Positions 18,301 to 25,840 of a DNA stretch of 64,000 bases are shown piece after piece (position 1 is the stretch's first letter; each line of letters begins with the position of its first letter). Under the pieces are notes generated by a model. That model had not been told where the DNA came from. It saw only the letters and a list, made by a program, of their open reading frames with translations, and ran no database searches. The stretch lies in the NCBI RefSeq assembly GCF_900091465.1, contig NZ_FMHV01000002.1, positions 5,890,001-5,954,000 on the forward strand. The letters are read 5' to 3'. The translations under genes and the position numbers were made by a program. This DNA is from Micromonospora rhizosphaerae (GTDB lineage: Bacteria > Actinomycetota > Actinomycetes > Mycobacteriales > Micromonosporaceae).

Positions 18301-18395
18301 CTTCCCACGCGGCCGCCCGTCGAGGCGGTCGCCGGTCTCTCCCCGGCTCCCCGGGCCGCCCCGCCGGCGGCTCCCGGCCTTCCGAGGAGACACCG
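18301..18395 (+). promoter_or_regulatory. Attenuator region of the anthranilate synthase gene
   Basis: Several GC-rich hairpins can form between the leader peptide and the structural gene. The last, gccgcc / ggcggc at 18355-18371 (8 bp with flanking pairs, 5-nt loop), is the best terminator candidate. An earlier pair at 18312-18329 (gccgcc / ggcggt) and a stem inside the leader coding region can compete with it. AGGAGA then provides the ribosome site for ATG 18396. Folding energies were not computed. Confidence 0.55.
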
Positions 18396-20363
18396 ATGAC
18401 CCGCCCGCACGACCTGCTCGCCGCCGCCGCCGACGGCGCCGACCCCGGCCCGTTCGCGCTCGTCCGCCGCGCGGGCGCCGACCACCTCGAGCTGTTCACC
18501 GGCGCGGTACGCACGGCCGACCGGCTCGCGGACATCCCGCTGCCGGACGGCGCGCCCGGGCCGCGCACGCTGGCCGTGGTGCCGTACCGCCAGATCGGCG
18601 AGCGCGGCTTCGCCTGCGTCGACGACGGCGTGCCGCTGGAGTGCCTGGTGATCGAGGGACACCAGCGGATCGGGCTGGCCGACGTGCTCGCGGTGCTGCC
18701 CGACCAGGCCGTGGTCAGCACCGGCGCCGGCTTCGACATCGCCGACGACGAGTACGCCCGGATCGTCGGCCGGGTGCTCGCCGAGGAGATCGGCCGGGGC
18801 GAGGGCGCGAACTTCGTCATCCACCGCACGCTGCGGGCCACCGTGCAGGGGCCGCCGCTGGTGGCGGCGCTGGCCGCGCTGCGCCGGCTGCTGCTGCGTG
18901 AGCGCGGCGCGTACTGGACCTTCGTCGTGCACACCGGCACCCGGATCCTGGTCGGCGCCAGCCCGGAACGGCACGTCAGCGTCGACGACGGGCTGGTGAT
19001 GATGAACCCGATCAGCGGCACCTTCCGGCACACCGGCGCGGCGGCCGACCGGGACGCGCTGCTGCGCTTCCTCCACGATCGCAAGGAGGTCGAGGAGCTG
19101 TACATGGTGCTCGACGAGGAGCTGAAGATGATGGCCACCGTCGCCGAGCACGGCGGGCAGGTGATCGGGCCGTACCTGAAGGAGATGGCGCACCTCGCGC
19201 ACACCGAGTACCTGCTGGCCGGGCGCGGCTCGCGGGACGTTCGGGAGGTGTTGCGGGAGACGATGTTCGCCCCGACGGTCACCGGCAGCCCGATGGAGAA
19301 CGCCTGCCGGGTGATCGCCCGGCACGAGCGGACCGGCCGCCGCTACTACGCCGGAGTGCTGGCCCTGCTCGGCCTGGACGCCGACGGCCGGCAGACCCTC
19401 GACGCGCCGATCCTGATCCGGACCGCGGAGCTCTCCCCCGCCGGCGAGCTGCGGGTGCCGGTCGGCGCGACCCTGGTCCGGCACTCCACGGCCGAGGGCG
19501 AGGTGGCGGAGACGCACGCCAAGGCCGCCGGGGTGCTCGCCGCGCTCGGCCTCGGCCCGGACGCGCCGGAGCGCCGCCCGGAACAGTCGTCCGACCATCC
19601 CGGCTCGGCGCGTCTGACGCCGCGCCGCGGCCCGGACCGGTCGCTCGCCGACGACCCGGAGGTACGGGCCGCGCTCGCCGCCCGCAACGCCCCGCTGGCC
19701 CGGTTCTGGCTCGACCAGCGGACCCCCGGCGCGACGGTGCTGCCCGGGCTGGCCGGCCGGCGGGGGCTGATCGTGGACGGTGAGGACACCTTCACCGGGA
19801 TGCTCGCCCACCAGCTCAGCGCCCTCGGGTTGACGGTGGACCGCCGCGACTGGCGGCGGCCCGGCCCGGTGGACCGGTACGACCTGGTGGTGGTCGGCCC
19901 CGGCCCGGGCGACCCGGGCGACCTCGCCGAGCCGAAGATGGCGGCGATGCGCGCGCTGCTGGCCGGCCGGCTGGAGACCGGTCGGCCCACGCTGGCGGTC
20001 TGCCTCGGACACCAGCTGCTCTCCGGGCTGCTCGGGCTGCCGCTGCACCGCCGGGAGGCGCCGTACCAGGGGTTGCAGCGGGACGTGCCGGTCTTCGGCG
20101 CGTCCCGCCGGGTCGGCTTCTACTCCACCTTCACCGCACTGGCCGAGGCGGACCGGATCGCGACCGCGTACGGGCCGGTGGAGCTGTCCCGGGACGCCGT
20201 GGACGGGGCGGTGCACGCGCTGCGCGGGCCCGGCTTCGCCGGGGTGCAGTTCCACCCGGAGTCGGTGCTCAGCCGGGACGGCATGGCCGTCCTCGCCGAC
20301 CTGCTCGGGCACCTGCTCGCCCATCCGGCGCTGACCGGGCATGGTCGCGCCGATCGCGGGTAG
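18396..20363 (+). CDS. trpE: Fused anthranilate synthase component I/II (TrpEG; PhzE-like architecture)
   Basis: 655 residues. A chorismate-binding domain (about 1-400: NPISGTFRH, ELYMVLDEELKMM, HTEYLLAGR, FAPTVTGSPMENACR) is joined to a class I glutamine amidotransferase (about 440-650) with nucleophile Cys in AVCLGHQL and His-Glu in VQFHPES. Glutamine-derived ammonia aminates chorismate in the first step of tryptophan synthesis. The same fusion is used by PhzE (2-amino-2-deoxyisochorismate synthase) in phenazine pathways and many segments resemble it. The Trp-rich leader upstream argues for tryptophan supply, and no other phenazine genes are nearby. No other trp genes adjoin. Confidence 0.85.
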   Translation: MTRPHDLLAAAADGADPGPFALVRRAGADHLELFTGAVRTADRLADIPLPDGAPGPRTLAVVPYRQIGERGFACVDDGVPLECLVIEGHQRIGLADVLAVLPDQAVVSTGAGFDIADDEYARIVGRVLAEEIGRGEGANFVIHRTLRATVQGPPLVAALAALRRLLLRERGAYWTFVVHTGTRILVGASPERHVSVDDGLVMMNPISGTFRHTGAAADRDALLRFLHDRKEVEELYMVLDEELKMMATVAEHGGQVIGPYLKEMAHLAHTEYLLAGRGSRDVREVLRETMFAPTVTGSPMENACRVIARHERTGRRYYAGVLALLGLDADGRQTLDAPILIRTAELSPAGELRVPVGATLVRHSTAEGEVAETHAKAAGVLAALGLGPDAPERRPEQSSDHPGSARLTPRRGPDRSLADDPEVRAALAARNAPLARFWLDQRTPGATVLPGLAGRRGLIVDGEDTFTGMLAHQLSALGLTVDRRDWRRPGPVDRYDLVVVGPGPGDPGDLAEPKMAAMRALLAGRLETGRPTLAVCLGHQLLSGLLGLPLHRREAPYQGLQRDVPVFGASRRVGFYSTFTALAEADRIATAYGPVELSRDAVDGAVHALRGPGFAGVQFHPESVLSRDGMAVLADLLGHLLAHPALTGHGRADRG

Positions 20364-20370
20364 GGGTGGG

Positions 20371-20422
20371 GGCGACCGGTGGTCCGGACGGGTCGAGAGC
20401 CCCCGCCCGGCCACCGGTCGCC
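20371..20422. terminator. Bidirectional hairpin terminator
   Basis: Perfect 12-bp arms ggcgaccggtgg (20371-20382) and ccaccggtcgcc (20411-20422), with an inner GC stem in the loop. It lies between the convergent anthranilate synthase and wrbA genes. Confidence 0.75.
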
Positions 20423-20426
20423 GTGC

Positions 20427-21044
20427 TCAGCCGGCCATCCCCCGCTTCAGGGCCGCGCTGATCTGGATCGCCCGCTTGGCGGTCAACGCGGTGGCCCGCA
20501 GCGCCACGTGGTCCGGCGCGATCTCAGCGTTGTTGCTGGTGTGCGAGGCGCCGTAGGGATTGCCCGCGACGAACTGGCTGGGGTCGGTGTAGCCCGGGGT
20601 CACCACGATGCCGCCCCAGTGGTAGAAGACGTGGAACAGCGACAGCAGGGTCGCCTCCTGGCCACCGTGCGCCGTGCCCGTCGAGCAGAACGCCGAGTAG
20701 ACCTTGTTGGCCAGGGCGCCCTGGGCCCAGAGCGGGCCGCTGGTGTCGATGAACTGCTTGAGCTGGGCGGCGATGATGCCGTACCGGGTGGGTGAGCCGA
20801 AGATCACCACGTCGGCCCAGGAGAGGTCGTCGAGCTGCGCCTCTGGTACGTCCTGGGTCTCCAGATGGTGCTGCTGCCAGCCCGAATTGGAGCGGATCGC
20901 CTCCTCGGGCGCCAGCTCACGTACCTTGCGCAGGCGCACCTCGGCCCCGGCCTCCCCGGCGGCCTCGCACGCCGACTGTGCCATCTGGTAGGTGATGCCG
21001 GTCGCGCTGTAGTAGATCACCGCCACCTTGACCTGGCCATCCAT
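20427..21044 (-). CDS. wrbA: NAD(P)H:quinone oxidoreductase, WrbA type
   Basis: 205 residues, the usual WrbA length. The flavodoxin-like FMN loop reads VIYYSATGITYQMA (residues 8-21), followed by IFGSPTRYG, and the C-terminal YHWGGIVVTPGYTD and NPYGASH segments that are typical of WrbA. It reduces quinones by two electrons and protects against redox cycling. Single gene, convergent to anthranilate synthase. Confidence 0.9.
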   Translation of the reverse strand: MDGQVKVAVIYYSATGITYQMAQSACEAAGEAGAEVRLRKVRELAPEEAIRSNSGWQQHHLETQDVPEAQLDDLSWADVVIFGSPTRYGIIAAQLKQFIDTSGPLWAQGALANKVYSAFCSTGTAHGGQEATLLSLFHVFYHWGGIVVTPGYTDPSQFVAGNPYGASHTSNNAEIAPDHVALRATALTAKRAIQISAALKRGMAG

Positions 21045-21141
21045 CAGTCGTTTCCTCCTCGATTCGGATCAGCTCCGGCGGCTACCCGTTAATTGCGGCG
21101 GCAAACGCCGGGGGTCGGTCCGGGCGTGGCATGCTCGGCGG

Positions 21142-21633
21142 GTGAAGATCAGGGACGCCACGATCGCCGACTGGCCGCTGATCTGGCCCTTCCTGCGGGA
21201 GATCGTGGCGGCCGGCGAGACGTACACCTGGCCCCGCGACATCGGCGAGGAGCAGGCCCGGCGGATGTGGCTGGTGCCGCCGCCGGGGCGCACGGTGGTC
21301 GCGGTGGATCCGGACGGCACCGTGCTCGGGTCGGCCAAGCTGGTGCCCAACCAGGCCGGCCCGGGCAACCACGTGGCCAACGCGAGCTTCATGGTCGCGC
21401 CGGCCGCGGCCGGGCGGGGCGTCGGGCGGGCGCTCGGTGCGCACGTGCTCGAGCTGGCCCGGGCCGAGGGCTACCGGGCGATGCAGTTCAACGCCGTGGT
21501 GGCGACCAACACGCGGGCCGTGGGACTCTGGCGGTCGCTCGGCTTCGATGTCGTCGGCCGGGTGCCGGACGGCTTCCGGCACCCGACCGAGGGGTACGTC
21601 GACCTGCTGGTGATGTACCGGCGGCTGGTCTGA
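21142..21633 (+). CDS. GNAT-family N-acetyltransferase
   Basis: 163 residues from GTG 21142. The order VKIRDATIADWPLIWPFLREI, then SFMVAPAAAGRGVGRALGAH (acetyl-CoA pyrophosphate loop, R/Q-x-x-G-x-G/A) and NTRAVGLWRSLGF is that of a GNAT protein. Segments GETYTWPRDI and GFRHPTEGYVDLLVMYR place it near the phosphinothricin-like acetyltransferase branch. The acceptor amine is unknown. Confidence 0.85.
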   Translation: MKIRDATIADWPLIWPFLREIVAAGETYTWPRDIGEEQARRMWLVPPPGRTVVAVDPDGTVLGSAKLVPNQAGPGNHVANASFMVAPAAAGRGVGRALGAHVLELARAEGYRAMQFNAVVATNTRAVGLWRSLGFDVVGRVPDGFRHPTEGYVDLLVMYRRLV

Positions 21634-21847
21634 GCGGGCCGACCGCCAATCACCATGATCGATTGCTTGCCGCTGCTCAAGATTCCCGCAAGTTCCGATT
21701 ACCACCAGTGACGGGAATCCGGTCAGCGAGGATTCTGAGCGCACCGGTGCCGGCGGAACCCCGCCGCCGCCCCGCACCGGCGAACCTGAACGGGGGATCG
21801 CGCTCCGCCGGCAACGCTGCTGGCGTAGCGCGATCAGGGGACTTCGC

Positions 21848-22216
21848 TCAGCGGACGAGGGCGTCCATCAGCCGGTCGAGCTCCGCCGCCGGATCCGCGG
21901 TCAGCCCGGTGTGCACCGGCCCCGCCTGGATCATCGTGCTTCGCGGGGCGGCCAGCCAGCGAAACCGCTCTCCCCGCTTCATCTGCCGCGCCGGCCCGTC
22001 GCCGTCGCAGGTCCGGTCCCAGGAACGCAGCACCGCCGCCACCGCCTCCAGGTCCACATCGGGGGACAGGGCGCGCGCCCGGTCGGCGTCCAGATGCGTA
22101 CGCGCGCCGAGGAAGTCGTGGCCCTGGCAGTAGAGGATCACCCCGACGTTCATCTGTTCGCCGCGCTCCACCCGGGGCACCAGCCGGATCACCGCGTACT
22201 CGAAGGGCACTCTCAT
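21848..22216 (-). CDS. DUF3037 family protein
   Basis: 122 residues beginning MRVPFEYAVIRLVPRVERGEQMNVGVILYC, the characteristic DUF3037 N-terminus. Its ATG overlaps the stop of the HipA-like kinase gene (ATGA), so the two are translated together; this gene order recurs in actinobacteria. Function is not known. Tight coupling to a HipA-fold kinase suggests a partner or substrate protein. Confidence 0.85.
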   Translation of the reverse strand: MRVPFEYAVIRLVPRVERGEQMNVGVILYCQGHDFLGARTHLDADRARALSPDVDLEAVAAVLRSWDRTCDGDGPARQMKRGERFRWLAAPRSTMIQAGPVHTGLTADPAAELDRLMDALVR

Positions 22217-22980
22217 GCCGCGCTCCCGGAGGGCAGCCAGGCGTCGGTCCGGGCGACCCGACGGGCCAGGTGGTCCACGTACGCCGCCCGGGCGGCGTCG
22301 GGGTGGTCGAAGTCCGGACCGGTGAGCCACTCCGCCGGCACCAGGGCGAGCACCTCGGTGAGCAGATCGGGGGTGATCCGCGGGGCCAGCTCGGCGTCCG
22401 CCTCGGCCAGCCGGGTTGCGTACGGGGCGAGCACGTGGTCGTCCGCCCGGTAGGCCCGGTGCACGGCCGCGTCCGCCCGGGGCCAGTTGTGATGGAAGTA
22501 GAGCGTGGCGCCGTGGTCGATCAGCCACAGCGCGCGGTGCCAGATCAGCAGGTTGGGGTTGCGCCAGCTCCGGTCCACGTTCTCGACGTACGCGTCGAAC
22601 CAGAGCACCTGGGAGGCGAGGGCCGCGTCGACCGGGTGAGCAAGCGGGTCGTAGCCGAGCGCGCCGGGAAGGAAGTCCATCCCCAGGTTGCCCCCGCCGC
22701 TGTTGCGCAGCAGCTCCTGCACCTCCTGGTCGGGCTCCGCCCGGCCGATCACCGGGTCGATCTCGAGCACCACCAGCCGCGGCACGGACAGCCCGAGCCG
22801 GCGACCCAGTTCGCCGCAGATCACCTCGGCGACCAGCGCCTTCGGTCCCTGGCCCGCACCACGGAACTTCGCCACGTACGTGCCGAGGTCGTCGGCTTCC
22901 ACCACACCGGGCAGCGAGCCACCTTCGCGCAGCGGAGTGACGTACCGGATGCCGGTGACCTGACGAAGCACGTCGCCCAC
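22213..22980 (-). CDS. HipA-like kinase-fold protein
   Basis: About 255 residues from GTG 22980. The N-terminal lobe carries LPGVVEADDLGTYVAKFRGAGQG with the ATP-binding Lys; the catalytic segments are FDAYVENVDRSWRNPNLL (Asp and Asn) and LIDHGATLYF (DHG metal-binding Asp). It belongs to the short HipA-like family found with DUF3037, lacking the N-terminal HipA subdomain and without a HipB antitoxin next to it. An upstream in-frame extension to 23031 has no family match. It may phosphorylate a protein, possibly the coupled DUF3037 protein. Confidence 0.78.
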   Translation of the reverse strand: MGDVLRQVTGIRYVTPLREGGSLPGVVEADDLGTYVAKFRGAGQGPKALVAEVICGELGRRLGLSVPRLVVLEIDPVIGRAEPDQEVQELLRNSGGGNLGMDFLPGALGYDPLAHPVDAALASQVLWFDAYVENVDRSWRNPNLLIWHRALWLIDHGATLYFHHNWPRADAAVHRAYRADDHVLAPYATRLAEADAELAPRITPDLLTEVLALVPAEWLTGPDFDHPDAARAAYVDHLARRVARTDAWLPSGSAA

Positions 22981-23117
22981 CCTAACCGGGGCATCCTCGC
23001 GACGGCCCCGGACGGCGCCACGCGGCACCAACGGTCATGCGTCCGCCCGTTCTTGTCCCGCTCGGGAACGTCGGACGGGCCGCCTATGCTGACCGTCCAG
23101 CACACGGGAGGCGACAG

Positions 23118-24221
23118 GTGGACGTGCGGCTCACCGGCGCCGAGGCGCTGGCCCTGCGGATGACCAGCCTGCTGCTGCGCCCGCACCCCACCGCCCGACC
23201 GCGCGACGTGGCCGGGGTGGTCGAGTGGTTCGGCGCCATGCAGGCTCAGGACGCGGCGAGCGGCATGTGGTCGCTGGGCGTACGGCTGCCCGGGCGCCCC
23301 CTGGCCGACGTCCGGGACGCGCTGGAGCGCCGGGAGGCGCTGCGGACCTGGCCGATGCGGGGGACGGTCCATCTTGTGCCGGCCCGGGACGCCCGCTGGA
23401 TGCTGGAGGTGACCGGCGTACGCGCGCTGGCCGGCGCCGCCAAGCGACGGGCGGCCCTGGGGCTCAGCGAGGCGGAGGCCGACCGGGCCGCCGACGTGCT
23501 CGGCGCGGCGCTGGCCGGCGGCGGCCGGCTCACCCGCGCCCAGTGCCTGGCCGCGCTCGCCAAGGCCGACCTCGACACCGCCGGCCAGCGCGGCTACCAC
23601 CTGCTCTGGTACGCCAGCCAGCGCGGCGTCACCTGCATCGCCCCGCACATCGGCAGCGAGCAGAGCTTCGCCCTGCTGGACGAGTGGGCGCCCGACCCGG
23701 TCCGGCCGGAGCGCGACGAGGCGCTCGGCATCCTGGCCCGGCGCTACTTCCGCAGCCACGGGCCCACCACCCGGCAGGACTTCGCCGGCTGGACGGGGTT
23801 GACCGCCGCCGACGCGAGACGCGGCATCGCCGTGGCCGGCGACGCCCTGGCCACGGTGCTGGTGGACGGGGTGCCGGCGCTGGTCGACGCGGCGCTGCTC
23901 GACGCCCCCCGCTCCCCGGTGGACGACCTGCACCTGCTGCCCGGGTTCGACGAGTACCTGCTCGGCTACAAGGACCGCGCGCTGATGCTCGACCCGGCGC
24001 ACAAGCAGGCGGTCATTCCCGGTGGCAACGGGGTGTTTCAGGCCACCGTCGTGCGGGGCGGCCGGGTGGTCGGCACCTGGAAGCGCACCATCGGCAGGAC
24101 CCGGGTGACCGCGACGCTCAATCCGCTGGTCCCGTTCGACGCCGCGGTCCGGGCCAGGGTCGAGGCGGCCCTGGACGGCTACGCCCGGTTCCTCGGCCTG
24201 CCGCTACGTCACTCCTGGTGA
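23118..24221 (+). CDS. Winged-helix DNA-binding protein of the AlkX/YcaQ (HTH_42) family
   Basis: 367 residues from GTG 23118, with GGGAGG upstream. VVEWFGAMQAQDAASGMWSL near the N-terminus, LRTWPMRGTVHLV and LHLLPGFDEYLLGYKDR are the family hallmarks; the QAQ and GFDEYLLGYKDR segments match the catalytic regions of DNA glycosylases AlkX/YcaQ that excise alkylated bases or open interstrand crosslinks. In actinomycetes such genes often give self-resistance to DNA-damaging metabolites, but no such cluster is visible here. Confidence 0.85.
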   Translation: MDVRLTGAEALALRMTSLLLRPHPTARPRDVAGVVEWFGAMQAQDAASGMWSLGVRLPGRPLADVRDALERREALRTWPMRGTVHLVPARDARWMLEVTGVRALAGAAKRRAALGLSEAEADRAADVLGAALAGGGRLTRAQCLAALAKADLDTAGQRGYHLLWYASQRGVTCIAPHIGSEQSFALLDEWAPDPVRPERDEALGILARRYFRSHGPTTRQDFAGWTGLTAADARRGIAVAGDALATVLVDGVPALVDAALLDAPRSPVDDLHLLPGFDEYLLGYKDRALMLDPAHKQAVIPGGNGVFQATVVRGGRVVGTWKRTIGRTRVTATLNPLVPFDAAVRARVEAALDGYARFLGLPLRHSW

Positions 24222-24299
24222 CCCGCTCCGCCGATCCCGCCCGTCGGGCATCCGCCCGGATTCGTCAGGAAATCGTATGGAAAACGGTAGTCTGGCCCG

Positions 24300-24851
24300 G
24301 TGCGGGGCGGGCGGGCGAGCGGGGAACCGGCTGACGACGGGCGGTCGTCCCGGGTCGCCTTCACCGTCAACGGCACCGGCCACGAGCTGACGCTGGACAA
24401 CCGGACCACGCTGCTGGACGCCCTGCGCGAGCGGCTCGGCCTGACCGGCAGCAAGAAGGGCTGCGACCACGGCCAGTGCGGCTCGTGCACGGTGCTGCTC
24501 GACGGCCGGCGGGTGAAGAGCTGCCTGATCCTGGCGGTCACCCTGGACGGTCAGTCGGTGGTCACCGTGGAGGGGCTCGCCGGCCCGGCGGGTCTCTCCC
24601 CGCTCCAGGCGGCCTTCGTCGCGCAGGACGCCTTCCAGTGCGGCTACTGCACGCCGGGCCAGCTCTGTTCCGCCAGCGGAATGCTCGACGAGGTGGCCCG
24701 CGACTGGCCCAGCGCGGTGACCGAGGACCTGACCGCGCCGGTGGAGCTGACCGACGCGGAGGTGCGGGAACGGATGAGCGGCAACCTGTGCCGCTGCGCC
24801 GCGTACCCGAACATCGTGGCCGCGGTCCGCGACGCGGCGGGGTCCCGGTGA
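24300..24851 (+). CDS. [2Fe-2S] subunit of a molybdenum hydroxylase (PaoA/YagT-like)
   Basis: 183 residues. The plant-type [2Fe-2S] loop GCDHGQCGSCTVL is followed by a second cluster site, CGYCTPGQL and CRCAAYPNI, as in all xanthine dehydrogenase-family small subunits. GTG 24300 lies seven bases after TAGTCT (24288-24293), a -10-like hexamer, so the transcript is probably leaderless. It heads a three-gene operon and passes electrons between the Mo site and FAD subunit. Confidence 0.9.
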   Translation: MRGGRASGEPADDGRSSRVAFTVNGTGHELTLDNRTTLLDALRERLGLTGSKKGCDHGQCGSCTVLLDGRRVKSCLILAVTLDGQSVVTVEGLAGPAGLSPLQAAFVAQDAFQCGYCTPGQLCSASGMLDEVARDWPSAVTEDLTAPVELTDAEVRERMSGNLCRCAAYPNIVAAVRDAAGSR

Positions 24852-25840
24852 GAGACTTCCGGTACCACCGGCCCGCCGACGTCGCGGAGGCGGTCGCGCT
24901 GCTCGACGCCGAGCCGGAGGCCGCGTACCTGGCCGGCGGGACCAACCTGGTGGACCTGATGAAGCTCGGCGTGCAGCGGCCGGACCTGCTGGTGGACGTC
25001 ACCCGGCTGCCACTGGACACGGTGGAGCCCCTACCGGGCGGCGGGCTGCGGATCGGGGCCACGGTGCGCAACAGCGACCTGGCCGCGCATCCGGTGGTCC
25101 GGCGGGACCATCCGCTGCTCGCCCGGGCGCTGCTCGCCGGCGCCTCGGGGCAGCTGCGCAACATGGCCACCACCGCCGGAAACCTGTTGCAACGCACCCG
25201 CTGCGTCTACTTCCAGGACACCGGCAAGGCGTGCAACAAACGGGAGCCCGGCACCGGCTGCGCGGCGCGGCACGGGCAGAACCGCGACCTGGCCATCCTC
25301 GGCTGGTCCGAGTTCTGCGTGGCCACCCACCCGTCCGATCTGGCGGTCGCGCTGGTCGCCCTGGACGCCGTGGTGGAGGCGCACGACCCGGGCGGAGCCC
25401 GGGAGATCCCGCTGACCGAGCTGCACCGCACGCCCGGCCTCCACCCCGAGCGGGAGACCACACTCCCTCGGGGCGCGCTGATCACCGCGGTGCGGATCCC
25501 GCCGCTGCTGTTCGCGCGGCGGTCCACCTACCTCAAGGTGCGCGACCGGGCCACCTTCGCGTTCGCGGTCGGCTCGGTGGCGGCGGCGCTCGACCTGGCC
25601 GGGGACGTGGTCCGAGACATCCGGCTGGCGTACGGGGCGGTGGCGCACCGGCCGTGGCGGGCGTACCGCGCGGAGGAGGCGCTGCGCGGGCGGCCGTTCA
25701 CCGCCGAGCTGGCCGCCCGGGCCGCGGACGCCGAACTCGCCGCGGCCCGCCCCTTGGAGCACAACGAGTTCAAGGTGCCGTTGATCCGCAATCTCACCGT
25801 CCGCGCGTTGACCGAACTGGCTCGGGCGGTGTCGCGGTGA
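24848..25840 (+). CDS. FAD subunit of a molybdenum hydroxylase with an extra [4Fe-4S] loop (PaoB/YagS-like)
   Basis: 330 residues, start GTG overlapping the previous stop (GTGA). FAD-binding segments AAYLAGGTNLVDLMKLGV and TTAGNLLQRTRC are present. Between them and the C-terminal half lies a Cys-containing insert (TRCVYFQ ... ACNKREPGTGC) like that of PaoB, which binds a [4Fe-4S] cluster not found in classical xanthine dehydrogenase. The operon position and this insert support a periplasmic-type aldehyde oxidoreductase over xanthine dehydrogenase. Confidence 0.88.
   Translation: MRDFRYHRPADVAEAVALLDAEPEAAYLAGGTNLVDLMKLGVQRPDLLVDVTRLPLDTVEPLPGGGLRIGATVRNSDLAAHPVVRRDHPLLARALLAGASGQLRNMATTAGNLLQRTRCVYFQDTGKACNKREPGTGCAARHGQNRDLAILGWSEFCVATHPSDLAVALVALDAVVEAHDPGGAREIPLTELHRTPGLHPERETTLPRGALITAVRIPPLLFARRSTYLKVRDRATFAFAVGSVAAALDLAGDVVRDIRLAYGAVAHRPWRAYRAEEALRGRPFTAELAARAADAELAAARPLEHNEFKVPLIRNLTVRALTELARAVSR

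Noticed and set aside
18396..20363. Phenazine biosynthesis gene phzE as the identity of the fused synthase
   Set aside because: Architecture is PhzE-like, but no other phenazine genes are adjacent and the Trp-codon leader upstream argues for tryptophan synthesis; kept as an alternative only.
17532..20414. Minus-strand frame of about 960 codons opposite anthranilate synthase
   Set aside because: Antisense shadow; the plus strand carries a complete TrpE/TrpG fusion with a leader and ribosome site.
22213..22980. Classical HipAB toxin-antitoxin locus
   Set aside because: There is no HipB-like helix-turn-helix gene and the kinase lacks the N-terminal HipA subdomain; the partner is DUF3037.
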